A stretch of DNA of 64,000 nt from Microbulbifer flavimaris (GTDB lineage Bacteria > Pseudomonadota > Gammaproteobacteria > Pseudomonadales > Cellvibrionaceae), in assembly GCF_001641755.2 (NCBI RefSeq), contig NZ_LRFG02000001.1, positions 124,001 through 188,000 of the forward strand, read 5' to 3'. The notes under the pieces are model-generated. The model searched no databases and was not told the DNA's origin. It worked only from the letters and a program-made list of their open reading frames with translations. The translations under genes were made by a program, and so were the position numbers. Shown here piece by piece: positions 47,902-56,216 of this stretch (the first letter of the stretch is position 1; every line of letters starts with the position of its first letter).

Positions 47902-49446
47902 ATGGACTTGGAGGCGGTGGCGTCGATCCGCGGGTTTGCAATTCAGGTGCTGCAGGTGTTTGGGCTGATATTCGCCTTTGCACTGGTGGTGCTGGTGCTC
48001 TATGTGCTCTACATGTACCTGTCGGATGTCAGCCAGACCAAGCAGGCCATCCGGCGCAACTTTCCGGTGCTGGGGCGCTTCCGCTACAAGTTTGAGCATC
48101 TGGGAGAGTTTTTCCGCCAGTACTTTTTTGCCCTGGATCGGGAGGAGCTGCCCTTCAACCGGGCCCAGCGCAGCTGGGTCTACCGCGCAGCCAAGAACGT
48201 GGACTCTACCTCGGCATTTGGTTCCACCCGCCCGCTGAACCAGCCAGGTGACGTGCTTTTCCTCAACCACCCGTTTCCCACGCTCAAAAAGGACGCCGCC
48301 CCGCCACGGGAGGTCACAGTTGGCGAGGGCCACGCCGAGCACCCGTATACCACCAGTGCTATCGTCAATATCTCCGGCATGAGCTTCGGCGCACTGTCGG
48401 TGCCGGCGGTGACTGCCCTCTCGCACGGTGCTGCCAGGGCGGGTATCTGGCTCAATACCGGGGAGGGCGGGCTTTCCGACCACCACCTCAGCGGTGGCTG
48501 CGATATCGTCTTCCAGATTGGGACCGCCAAGTACGGCGTGCGTGATGCGCAGGGCAACCTCAGCGACGAGAAGCTGCGCCAGGTGGCTGAGAAACGCCAG
48601 GTAAGGATGTTCGAGCTGAAATTGTCCCAGGGGGCAAAGCCCGGCAAGGGCGGGATTCTTCCAGGCATCAAGGTGACCCGGGAGATTGCCCGGGTGCGGG
48701 GCATTCCGGTGGGGGAGGATTCCATCAGTCCCAACGGCCATCCCGAATTCCACACGGTCGATGGCCTGCTGGACATGGTCCACCATATCCGCACGGTCAC
48801 CGGCAAGCCCACCGGTTTCAAGTGTGTCATCGGGTCCAGTGACTGGTTGCATGAAATGTGCGAGCGCATCCAGCTGCGGGGGCCCGAGTATGCGCCGGAC
48901 TTCGTCACCATCGACAGCGCCGACGGTGGAAGTGGCGCCGCGCCCCAGAGCCTGATGGATTACATGGGGCTGCCCATTAACCGCAGCCTGCCGCTGGTGG
49001 TGGATCTGCTGGCCCAGTACGGTCTGCGCGAGCGAATCAAGGTCATCGCTTCCGGCAAGTTGCTGACGCCCTCGATGGTGGCCTGGGCACTGGCGATGGG
49101 CGCGGATTTCGTCAATTGCGGTCGCGGATTCATGTTTGCACTGGGTTGCATTCAGGCCATGCAGTGCAACAAGAATACCTGCCCCACCGGCGTCACCACC
49201 CACAATCCGGACCTGCAGCAGGGCTTGGATCCGGTGAACAAAGCGGAACGTGTCGCCAATTATGCCCGCAACCTGTCCTATGAAGTGGGCACCATTGCAC
49301 ACTCCTGCGGCGTGCGAGAGCCACGGCAGCTTCGGCGCCATCACGTGGAAGTGATCAACGAGCGCGGCCTGGCAACGCCGCTGCCGGAGCTGGTGCCGGA
49401 AGTGAAGCCCAAGTCAGTGATTGCCTCGGACAGGGGTGTCGATTGA
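47902..49446 (+). CDS. FMN-binding glutamate synthase family protein
   Basis: A 514-residue protein with one N-terminal membrane helix (about 16-38) and a full FMN-binding glutamate synthase-like barrel. Recognisable blocks are ISGMSFGALSVPA, TGEGGLSDHH, LSQGAKPGKGGILPG (about 244-258), TIDSADGGSGAAP and ALGCIQAMQCNKNTCPTGV, which carries the iron-sulfur type cysteines. It lacks the glutaminase domain, so it is not a complete glutamate synthase. GAGGGAG precedes the ATG. Its real substrate is unknown. Confidence 0.88.
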   Translation: MDLEAVASIRGFAIQVLQVFGLIFAFALVVLVLYVLYMYLSDVSQTKQAIRRNFPVLGRFRYKFEHLGEFFRQYFFALDREELPFNRAQRSWVYRAAKNVDSTSAFGSTRPLNQPGDVLFLNHPFPTLKKDAAPPREVTVGEGHAEHPYTTSAIVNISGMSFGALSVPAVTALSHGAARAGIWLNTGEGGLSDHHLSGGCDIVFQIGTAKYGVRDAQGNLSDEKLRQVAEKRQVRMFELKLSQGAKPGKGGILPGIKVTREIARVRGIPVGEDSISPNGHPEFHTVDGLLDMVHHIRTVTGKPTGFKCVIGSSDWLHEMCERIQLRGPEYAPDFVTIDSADGGSGAAPQSLMDYMGLPINRSLPLVVDLLAQYGLRERIKVIASGKLLTPSMVAWALAMGADFVNCGRGFMFALGCIQAMQCNKNTCPTGVTTHNPDLQQGLDPVNKAERVANYARNLSYEVGTIAHSCGVREPRQLRRHHVEVINERGLATPLPELVPEVKPKSVIASDRGVD

Positions 49447-49529
49447 CCCGGTACAAGGAACGGCAAGCCCGGCCAGAATAAGTCGGGCTGGAACTGGTCA
49501 GGCAAAGTCAGGCCAAGTAAAAAGGAAGC

Positions 49530-50813
49530 ATGGCAATGGAATCTGCCGATAATGTCATCACCCTGGTGGGGCAGGGGCTGTATATGGCGGTTGCGGCCGT
49601 AGTTGGCCTGGCCCTCGCCCGCATCCTGCGCACTGACAATACCCTCGGCTGCCTGATCGCCGGCGTACTCGCGGGTATGCTGCTGCCCGCTATTGATTTT
49701 GATACCGGCCTGCGCGCGCACAACATGCAGGCACTGGTCTTTTTCGTCATCCTGCCGGTGCTGATCTTTGAGGCTGCCTGGCAGATCGAGCCTGCGGTAT
49801 TGAAGCGCTGGCTGGGTCCGGTTCTGCTGTTCTCTACCGTCGGTGTCCTGCTTTCAGCCGTTCTGATCGGGCTTCTGACCTACTACGGCATGGATCATGC
49901 GGAAGGGTTTCCGTGGATCGCTGCTTTTCTTACCGGCGTCATCCTTGCGGCAACCGACCCGGTCTCGGTGGTCAACAAACTTCGCACGGGGCATTCCGGC
50001 GAGGACCTGATTACGCTGGTGGAGGGGGAAAGTCTCTTCAACGATGCTGCGGCGATCGTTTTATACAGCCTGACACTGGGGGTGGCACTGCACACCGTGA
50101 TGGAGGGCAGTGTCGGTACTGGCGAGGCGCTGGAAGGGGCGGGCGCGGTAACCGTATATTTCCTTGCGACTTTCTTCGGTGGACTGGCGGTGGGGTTGCT
50201 GTGTGGCCTGGTCACGGCCATTGCGGTGCTGTTCCTGCGCTCAGCCGGCGCGTCCCTGGTGGTGCTGTTACTGGCTGCGTTCGGCAGCTTTTATCTGGCA
50301 GAGCATGTGGTGCACGTCTCTGGCATCCTCGCCGTGATGACCTGTGGCATCGTTGCCCGCGCCTGCCTGCGGGAGCAGCGGGAGACTTACCTGATCCATG
50401 CGGAGCCCACCTGGGAGTGGCTCAACCTCATGTTCAGCGCACTGATTTTTGTGATCATGGGGTTGGTCATTACCTGGGAAATGTTTACCGAGCGCTGGCT
50501 GGCCATGATTATTGCCATCGCCGCGGCTGTGGGGGCGAGGGCGCTGACCATTTTCCTGCTGGCGCCGGTGGCGCGCTTTATCGGTCCGCCAATTCCCAAG
50601 GAGTGGCGGCTGGTGATGGGCTGGGGTGGATTGCGTGGGGTGGTCGCCGTCGCGCTTGTGCTGTCCCTGCCGGTTGAACTGCCTTATTGGTGGACAGTTC
50701 AGGCCATGGTGTTCGGCGTGGTGCTGTTTTCACTGCTGGTGCAGGGCACTACTTGTAAATGGTTGCTCAGCAAACCCCAGGCCACCGCCAGCAGCGAGTC
50801 CGCTAGAGACTGA
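49530..50813 (+). CDS. CPA1-family Na+/H+ antiporter
   Basis: A 427-residue membrane protein with about twelve helices. Helix motifs include ATDPVSVV and the Asn-Asp ion-binding pair in SLFNDAAAIVLYS, both typical of CPA1 sodium/proton exchangers. AAGGAAGC precedes the ATG; an ATG two codons later is equally possible. A sodium-proton exchanger fits a marine host. The end overlaps the convergent DUF1439-like gene by 11 bases. Confidence 0.9.
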   Translation: MAMESADNVITLVGQGLYMAVAAVVGLALARILRTDNTLGCLIAGVLAGMLLPAIDFDTGLRAHNMQALVFFVILPVLIFEAAWQIEPAVLKRWLGPVLLFSTVGVLLSAVLIGLLTYYGMDHAEGFPWIAAFLTGVILAATDPVSVVNKLRTGHSGEDLITLVEGESLFNDAAAIVLYSLTLGVALHTVMEGSVGTGEALEGAGAVTVYFLATFFGGLAVGLLCGLVTAIAVLFLRSAGASLVVLLLAAFGSFYLAEHVVHVSGILAVMTCGIVARACLREQRETYLIHAEPTWEWLNLMFSALIFVIMGLVITWEMFTERWLAMIIAIAAAVGARALTIFLLAPVARFIGPPIPKEWRLVMGWGGLRGVVAVALVLSLPVELPYWWTVQAMVFGVVLFSLLVQGTTCKWLLSKPQATASSESARD

Positions 50814-51357
50814 GGGTAATCACCAGTTCGTCCCCCTGCACCTCGACCCGGCGCAGGACCATGCGCGCAGCCCGCTGGCGGATATCGCCAGGTTTCAGTT
50901 CGTACAGGGGCTGCAGGGCAAAATATTCCTGCAGGGCTAGTTGCAGAACTGCGCGGACCCGCTCCAGTGTCTTGCCTTCCAGGCTGCCGAGTTCCAGTTG
51001 CTCGATCTCCGCTTCCGAAAGATAGAACCTGCCCGAACTGGCGTCGTAGCGTACCAGCCCCGCGACATCCAGCTTACCGCGGTATTCCCGTCTTTTCCCC
51101 GTACTGCGCAGTTCCACCAGGATGTCCATACCGGCGCCGATGCGCCCACTCTCCTCACGCAGTTGCACACGCGGATTATCCAGCGTCACATCAAAGACCC
51201 TGAGGTAGGTCCGTGTCTGCGGCATGCGCTGTTGCAGCCTCTGTTGCAGCTGTTCCTCGGGAATACGCAGCTGGTGTTCCCTGTTGCTGTAAAACAGGTA
51301 GCCGACCACTGCCAGAAGCAGCAGGGCGATACACAAAGTGGCCAGAAATGCTTTCAT
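50803..51357 (-). CDS. DUF1439-like envelope protein
   Basis: A 184-residue protein with an N-terminal membrane helix or uncleaved signal (about 3-23) and a domain resembling DUF1439/YceB, a beta-rich lipid-binding-like fold. No lipobox Cys is present, unlike E. coli YceB. Function unknown. It converges with the antiporter gene and overlaps it by 11 bases. Confidence 0.7.
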   Translation of the reverse strand: MKAFLATLCIALLLLAVVGYLFYSNREHQLRIPEEQLQQRLQQRMPQTRTYLRVFDVTLDNPRVQLREESGRIGAGMDILVELRSTGKRREYRGKLDVAGLVRYDASSGRFYLSEAEIEQLELGSLEGKTLERVRAVLQLALQEYFALQPLYELKPGDIRQRAARMVLRRVEVQGDELVITLSL

Positions 51358-51650
51358 TGCATCGCTATCCAGTATCCCGGTGAGTTTTCCAGCGTTGCAG
51401 TTCCCCTCGCAGCATAGTCATTGTGGACGATTGATGCGCCGGACAGTCAATAATGTGCGCAGCTTCCAATAAAAACCCGCCATCTACGACTTTAGTCTGA
51501 TTCCCCCGGTCGCCCGCCCATGTCAATTCTGGTGGCGGATGGGGGTCGCTATGCAGTTTCTCCGATGGCCATCCGCAAAAGTAAAATCCGGCAGCCGGGT
51601 TCAGGGCTGTGCGGCAAAAAAATAATGAGAGAAAACACAAGGAAGACACC

Positions 51651-52364
51651 ATGTTACACCGTCCTCTGCCGGCGCGCGCAGCCGGTACCGTCGCATTGCT
51701 TTTTTCCTGGTTCCTGGCCGCGGGTAGTTACGGCGCCTGTAACGACAACGTCGTATTGGTGCACGGCAATAGCGGCTCGCCCTCCGATTGGGACAATACG
51801 GTACAGGAACTCTATTCGCAGGGTTATTCAAGCAGCCAGATTTACCTGCCGAACTGGGGTTCGAAGTCCTGTGCTGCCTGCAACAATCACAATGGCTCTG
51901 AGGAGACACCGGTGCGTAATGCCATTGAGAGTGCCATCGCCAGTTCGTGTACCGGCAAAATCGACGTAATTGGCCACTCTATGGGAGTCACTCTGGGCGC
52001 CCAGCAGATCATCAAGGCGGGGGTGAAAAACAACGTCGATGCGTTTGTGGGAGTTGCGGGTGCCTACCGCGGACTCTGGACGTGTGGCACATACCCGTTC
52101 AATGTCTACAACAGTACCTGCGGTTACTACGGACTGTCGGTTTCCAGCCCGTTCCTGGACTGGCTGTACGGCAAGTCGATAGCTGCCCGTGTCTATTCCA
52201 TCAAGAGCTGGTCGGACCAGATTGTCTGCGCCACCGGCGTGTGTACGGTGGGTGGTGTGCACTCAAGCCGGATCGCCGGGGAACGTGCGAGCTATACCTA
52301 TCCGTATGGTCACTTCGGCCTGCAGTCATACACCTATGAGCGCCAGGTGTCCCTGATCCGCTAA
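51651..52364 (+). CDS. Secreted lipase (Lipase_2-type)
   Basis: A 237-residue exported alpha/beta-hydrolase. The signal peptide (about 1-29, ending AAGSYGA) is followed by VVLVHGNSGSPSDW (oxyanion region) and the nucleophile elbow IGHSMGV with Ser110. Six or more Cys (for example in SKSCAACNN) suggest disulfides in the secreted form. AAGGAAGACACC precedes the ATG. A 14-bp perfect terminator hairpin follows. The closest well-known relatives are Bacillus LipA-like lipases. Confidence 0.87.
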   Translation: MLHRPLPARAAGTVALLFSWFLAAGSYGACNDNVVLVHGNSGSPSDWDNTVQELYSQGYSSSQIYLPNWGSKSCAACNNHNGSEETPVRNAIESAIASSCTGKIDVIGHSMGVTLGAQQIIKAGVKNNVDAFVGVAGAYRGLWTCGTYPFNVYNSTCGYYGLSVSSPFLDWLYGKSIAARVYSIKSWSDQIVCATGVCTVGGVHSSRIAGERASYTYPYGHFGLQSYTYERQVSLIR

Positions 52365-52380
52365 ACGGCAAACGGCATAC

Positions 52381-52417
52381 GGAAAGGCGCCGGTATCACA
52401 TGGACCGGCGCCTTTCC
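52381..52417 (+). terminator. Strong hairpin terminator after the lipase gene
   Basis: GGAAAGGCGCCGGT and ACCGGCGCCTTTCC are exact 14-base inverted copies with a nine-base loop. The 3' side has only a short TTT before CC. It lies 16 bases past the lipase stop and may also serve the convergent sodC unit. Confidence 0.75.
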
Positions 52418-52433
52418 GACCGCCTTTGAGGGG

Positions 52434-52574
52434 TCAAGATCGCGCCGGTGAAACCAGCCCCAGATCCTCGCTTGGCTGGGTTTTCAGGCGCTCTCCCTTG
52501 GTGCACTGCTGGATTGTGCCGGCCAGAGCGAGCAGAACCAGGGCGACCAGCACCGGGATTACTATCCGTTTCAC
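52434..52574 (-). CDS. 46-residue membrane or exported micro-protein
   Basis: A 46-residue reading frame starts at GTG 52574, ten bases past the sodC stop, with GAGGAG and CAGGGG ahead of it. It encodes a very hydrophobic N terminus (KRIVIPVLVALVLLALAGT) followed by a short polar tail with one Cys (QQCTKGERLKT). It looks like a signal anchor or a small membrane protein, possibly made with sodC. It is too short for standard gene finders; no family is recognised. Confidence 0.6.
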   Translation of the reverse strand: MKRIVIPVLVALVLLALAGTIQQCTKGERLKTQPSEDLGLVSPARS

Positions 52575-52584
52575 CCCTGGCTCC

Positions 52585-53115
52585 TCAGCGGATCACGCCG
52601 CAGGCTACCCGTGCTCCACCACCGCCAAGGGGTTTGGGCTGGTCGGAATAGTTGTCGCCGCCAGCGTGAATCATCAGGGAGCGCCCCTTGAGGTCGGACA
52701 GCTTCAGTCGCGGCGCCAGCACCGGGCTGTTGGCATTGCCCTTCATGTCGACGTAGATGGCCGGCAGGTCTCCGAGGTGACCGGTGCCCCAGGGAAAGCT
52801 GTGTCGGTTGGTCTTTTTCGGGTCATAGTGACTGCCCGCAGCCAGTGCCGGCACGACCTTGCCGTTTTTTTCCGCGGGCTCGCAGCTGGGATTTTCGTGC
52901 ACATGAAATCCGTGCAGAGTGCCCCGCTCCGGGAGCCCCTCCAGAATGGGCGTGAAGACGACGCCATGTTTCGATTGGGTGGCCACGACCTTGCCGACAC
53001 TCTTGCCTACGCCGTCTTTACTGACCGCGTGCATTTCGATCACGACGTCCGCGTGTGCAAACGCGGCCAGGGAAAGCGCCGCAGCGCCCAACAGTACTCG
53101 ACAGCTCATTCTCAT
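52585..53115 (-). CDS. sodC: Cu/Zn superoxide dismutase
   Basis: SodC removes periplasmic superoxide. The 176-residue protein has a signal peptide (about 1-22) and the copper ligands in [11 protein letters not shown] (His71, His73), later [12 protein letters not shown] and the [10 protein letters not shown] ligand region. Cys78 and Cys173 can form the usual structural disulfide. GGAGGAGCAGACC precedes the ATG. Confidence 0.95.
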   Translation of the reverse strand: MRMSCRVLLGAAALSLAAFAHADVVIEMHAVSKDGVGKSVGKVVATQSKHGVVFTPILEGLPERGTLHGFHVHENPSCEPAEKNGKVVPALAAGSHYDPKKTNRHSFPWGTGHLGDLPAIYVDMKGNANSPVLAPRLKLSDLKGRSLMIHAGGDNYSDQPKPLGGGGARVACGVIR

Positions 53116-53286
53116 GGTCTGCTCCTCCGTGCCACCTGCCTGCGGGTATGCCGCAACGGCGTCTGGCGCGTAAATTGGTGTGATTAGTCTGTCCCCTGAG
53201 TCTAGAAGGTGTTGGGCAAAGTTGCCCGATTCAGGCGGAACTGGCGGTCACTGGACCAGGATGGAGGCGCAGGGTGGGAAAAGTCA

Positions 53287-53313
53287 CCGGTCCGGCCTGT
53301 CGGCCGGCACCGG
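53287..53313 (-). terminator. Hairpin terminator after tdh
   Basis: On the minus strand a stem of five plus six pairs with one bulged G (CCGGT-CCGGCC / GGCCGG-ACCGG, loop GACA) is followed by TGACTTTTCCC. It lies 11 bases past the tdh stop and would end the kbl-tdh transcript. Confidence 0.6.
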
Positions 53314-53323
53314 GCGGCAGAGC

Positions 53324-54349
53324 TTACTGCCAGTTGAGAATGACCTTGCCGGATTCGCCGGAGGCCATGGTATCGAAGCCTGTCTGGAAGTCATCGATAC
53401 TGAATTGATGGGTGATGATTGGATCCAGGTTAAGGCCGGACTGGATCAGGCTCGCCATCTTGTACCAGGTCTCGAACATTTCGCGACCGTAGATGCCTTT
53501 GATGATCAGGCCCTTGAAGATCACCTGGCTCCAGTCGATGGCCATCTCGCCGGCGGGAATGCCCAGCATGGCGATCTTGCCTCCGTGATTCATGGCGGCG
53601 AGCATATCGCGGAAAGCCACCGGTACCCCGGACATCTCCAGGCCCACGTCGAAGCCTTCGCTCATGCCCAGTTCGTTCATGACGTCGGTGAGCTTCTCGC
53701 GACTGACGTTCACCGCCCGGGTTGCGCCCATTTTTTGAGCCAGCTCCAGCCGGTAATCGTTGATGTCGGTGATGACCACATGGCGGGCACCGACATGGCG
53801 AGCCACCGCGGCAGCCATGATGCCAATGGGGCCGGCGCCGGTAATCAGTACATCTTCACCTACCAGGTCGAAGGACAGCGCCGTGTGCACGGCATTGCCG
53901 AACGGATCGAAGATCGAGGCCAGTTCGTCGGAAATATTTTCCGGAATCTTGAAGGCGTTCAGGGCGGGTATCACCAGGTACTCGGCGAAGGCACCCTGGC
54001 GATCGACGCCGACGCCGTAGGTGTTGCGGCACAGGTGGCGACGGCCCGCGCGGCAGTTGCGGCAGTGTCCACAGGTAATGTGGCCCTCGCCGGAAACCCG
54101 GTCGCCGATCTCGAACCCCGCTACTTCCTGGCCCATGCCGACCACTTCACCCACATACTCGTGGCCGACCACCATGGGGACCGGAATGGTCTTCTGGGAC
54201 CACTCATCCCAGTGAAAGATGTGCATGTCGGTGCCGCAAATCGCGGTCTTGCGGATCTTGATCAGCAGGTCGTTGTGGCCCGGTTCCGGTACTTCCACAT
54301 CCGTGAGCCAGATGCCCGGCTCGGCCTTCAGTTTTGACAGTGCTTTCAT
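53324..54349 (-). CDS. tdh: L-threonine 3-dehydrogenase
   Basis: Tdh oxidises threonine to 2-amino-3-ketobutyrate with NAD+. The 341-residue zinc alcohol dehydrogenase-type protein has catalytic zinc ligands in [10 protein letters not shown] and GHEYVGEV, and the structural zinc set [15 protein letters not shown]. The NAD motif is [14 protein letters not shown]. It follows kbl by 89 bases on the same strand. Confidence 0.96.
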   Translation of the reverse strand: MKALSKLKAEPGIWLTDVEVPEPGHNDLLIKIRKTAICGTDMHIFHWDEWSQKTIPVPMVVGHEYVGEVVGMGQEVAGFEIGDRVSGEGHITCGHCRNCRAGRRHLCRNTYGVGVDRQGAFAEYLVIPALNAFKIPENISDELASIFDPFGNAVHTALSFDLVGEDVLITGAGPIGIMAAAVARHVGARHVVITDINDYRLELAQKMGATRAVNVSREKLTDVMNELGMSEGFDVGLEMSGVPVAFRDMLAAMNHGGKIAMLGIPAGEMAIDWSQVIFKGLIIKGIYGREMFETWYKMASLIQSGLNLDPIITHQFSIDDFQTGFDTMASGESGKVILNWQ

Positions 54350-54363
54350 GCGTTATCCCGTTT

Positions 54364-54422
54364 CTGGCGGTGATGGACCGCCAGCACAAGGCCCGGACAC
54401 CGCTTGTGACGGAGTCCGGGCC
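54364..54422 (-). repeat. Two hairpins between kbl and tdh
   Basis: CTGGCGGT/ACCGCCAG (54364-54384, 8-bp stem, 5-base loop) and GGCCCGGAC/GTCCGGGCC (54390-54422, 9-bp stem, 15-base loop) stand side by side in the 89-base gap. They may stabilise the upstream mRNA or act as attenuators that set the kbl:tdh ratio. Confidence 0.6.
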
Positions 54423-54438
54423 GCGGTGAGTGAATCGG

Positions 54439-55638
54439 TTAAATGATATTGAGCTCTTTGCCCACTTCCACGAAGGCGTCGATACAGCGGTCCAGCTGTT
54501 CGCGGGTGTGAGCGGCAGACATCTGGGTGCGGATACGGGCCTGCCCCTTCGGCACCACCGGGTAGAAGAAGCCCACTACATAGATACCGCGCTCGAGCAT
54601 CTTGTCGGCCATCTTCTGGGCCAGGGTGGCATCGCCGACCATGACCGGAATGATCGGGTGATCGGCACCGGCGAGGGTGAAGCCGGCCTCGGTCATGCGG
54701 CGGCGGAAGTAGGCGGAGTTCTGTTCTAACTGTTCCCGCAATTCGCCGCCTTCCATTAGCATATCCAGCACTTTCAGCGATGCGGTCACGATCGCCGGGG
54801 CGACGGAGTTGGAGAACAGGTAGGGGCGCGAGCGCTGGCGCAGCAGGTCGATGATTTCCTTGCGCCCGGAGGTATAGCCGCCGGACGCACCACCGAGGGC
54901 CTTGCCCAGGGTGCCGGTGATGATGTCGACACGGTTGATTACATCGCAGTATTCGTGGGTCCCGCGGCCGTGTTCGCCGAGAAAGCCCACCGCGTGGGAG
55001 TCGTCCACCATCACCAGGGCATCGTACTTGTCGGCCAGGTCGCAGAGCGCCTTCAGGTCGGCAATGACACCGTCCATGGAGAAAACGCCGTCGGTGGCGA
55101 TCAGCTTGGTGCGGGCGCCGGCAGCGTCCGCCTCTTTCAGCTTCTCTTCCAGGTCCGCCATATCGTTGTTGGCATAGCGGAAACGCTTGGCCTTGCACAG
55201 ACGCACGCCATCGATGATCGATGCGTGGTTGAGGGCATCGGAAATGATGGCGTCCTCCGGCCCCAGCAGGGTCTCGAACAGGCCGCCGTTGGCGTCGAAG
55301 CACGACGTGTAGAGGATGGTGTCCTCGGTGCGCAGAAATTCCGACAGGCGGGATTCCAGCGCCTTGTGAATATCCTGGGTGCCGCAGATAAAGCGTACTG
55401 ATGCCATGCCGAAGCCGTACTGCTCGAGCCCTTCCTTCGCCGCGGCGATCAGGTCCGGGTGATTGGCCAGGCCCAGGTAATTGTTGGCGCAGAAGTTCAG
55501 CACCGGCAACTCGTTGTTGACCTGGACCTCGGCTGCCTGCTGCGAAGTGATGATGCGCTCGCGCTTGTACAGGCCATCGGCCTCGATCTGCTTCAGCTCA
55601 TCACGCAGATGCTGGAAGAATTGCTCTGACTTGGACAT
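54439..55638 (-). CDS. kbl: Glycine C-acetyltransferase (2-amino-3-ketobutyrate CoA ligase)
   Basis: Kbl cleaves 2-amino-3-ketobutyrate with CoA to give glycine and acetyl-CoA. The 399-residue PLP enzyme has the Schiff-base lysine Lys246 in [23 protein letters not shown] (212-219) and [11 protein letters not shown] (134-144). With tdh it turns threonine into glycine. A 71-residue gene lies 95 bases upstream and a structured leader upstream of that. Confidence 0.96.
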   Translation of the reverse strand: MSKSEQFFQHLRDELKQIEADGLYKRERIITSQQAAEVQVNNELPVLNFCANNYLGLANHPDLIAAAKEGLEQYGFGMASVRFICGTQDIHKALESRLSEFLRTEDTILYTSCFDANGGLFETLLGPEDAIISDALNHASIIDGVRLCKAKRFRYANNDMADLEEKLKEADAAGARTKLIATDGVFSMDGVIADLKALCDLADKYDALVMVDDSHAVGFLGEHGRGTHEYCDVINRVDIITGTLGKALGGASGGYTSGRKEIIDLLRQRSRPYLFSNSVAPAIVTASLKVLDMLMEGGELREQLEQNSAYFRRRMTEAGFTLAGADHPIIPVMVGDATLAQKMADKMLERGIYVVGFFYPVVPKGQARIRTQMSAAHTREQLDRCIDAFVEVGKELNII

Positions 55639-55733
55639 GGTGTTCTTGTTGGCTCCTCAGATATGCGCTTGTGGCGCCCGGTAGCGGTAGCGCGGATCGC
55701 GCGCCACCACGGCCGAATACACAAGGTTAGCGT

Positions 55734-55949
55734 TTAACCCGCCATCTCACAGGCCTTGTGGGCCGTGACCGGACTGTCACTGGTGCGGCAGGTGGTTGCG
55801 AATTCTAACGCTTCCTCGGCAGTCTCGAACAGCAGCTGCCACAGCAGTTGGCGATCGTCCTGGCGCACGGCCCTGACCGCGGTGCGGTTGCGCTGGTTGG
55901 CGATCTCTATTTCGATGAATGCTTTGCTGGAATTCAGTGATTCGGACAT
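55734..55949 (-). CDS. 71-residue hypothetical protein leading the kbl-tdh operon
   Basis: A short soluble protein (SSKAFIEIEIANQRNRTAVRAVRQDDRQLLWQLLFETAEEALEFATTC, seen in parts) with no signal peptide. GGAGGGACC precedes the ATG, which supports translation. Three Cys lie in the last third. It is located between the structured leader and kbl, same strand. No family is recognised; it could regulate or assist the pathway. Confidence 0.65.
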   Translation of the reverse strand: MSESLNSSKAFIEIEIANQRNRTAVRAVRQDDRQLLWQLLFETAEEALEFATTCRTSDSPVTAHKACEMAG

Positions 55950-56050
55950 GGTCCCTCCAAGTTAAAAGCTTTGGAGGGCTGACGTGGAAGCGGCGAAACA
56001 CGTTTCGCGATTCCGGTTGGATTACCCGAAGTTTTCTGTTGGAAAACCGA

Positions 56051-56143
56051 GTCCCATCCCCTCTCCCCGTTTATCTGCGGTGAGAGAGCAACCACCTTGC
56101 CCCGGTCGGCAGGTTGGCGTTGGCGTCAGCCACTCTCTTGATG
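56051..56143 (-). promoter_or_regulatory. Structured leader resembling a glycine riboswitch
   Basis: The transcript from the promoter at 56153-56181 would begin just before this stretch. On the minus strand GAGAG (about 56133-56137) and CUCUC can pair around a hairpin with the segment GCCGACCGGGGCAA; the gcvT riboswitch consensus has GCCGA-A-GGGGCAA with GAGAG and CUCUC placed in the same way. CUCUCACCG can instead pair with CGGGGAGAG further downstream, giving two exclusive folds. The match is imperfect (no clear CUCUCAGG). The genes below make glycine, which supports a glycine sensor, singlet type. Confidence 0.45.
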
Positions 56144-56152
56144 TCGGGGGGA

Positions 56153-56181
56153 AAGATAGCGGGGCGGGAATGGACAGTCAA
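56153..56181 (-). promoter_or_regulatory. Sigma70-type promoter for the kbl-tdh operon
   Basis: On the minus strand TTGACT (56176-56181) and TATCTT (56153-56158) are separated by 17 bases, near-ideal -35 and -10 boxes. The start site would be near 56146, directly before the structured leader. Confidence 0.6.
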
Positions 56182-56205
56182 TATGGCTGCCCCCCGGGCG
56201 GGGGC
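56182..56205. terminator. GC-rich hairpin after the aldehyde dehydrogenase gene
   Basis: GCTGCCCCC and GGGGGCAGC (about 56186-56208 on the plus strand) form a 9-bp perfect stem with a five-base loop, a few bases past the aldehyde dehydrogenase stop and just upstream of the kbl promoter. There is no T run, so it may be an insulating hairpin more than a true terminator. Confidence 0.45.
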
Positions 56206-56216
56206 AGCGCAGAGGT

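Noticed and set aside
47793..49344. A 500-codon open frame antisense to the FMN glutamate synthase-like gene, in frame with the radical SAM gene.
   Set aside because: It matches nothing, lies opposite a well-conserved gene in high-GC DNA, and the radical SAM family starts near 47793.
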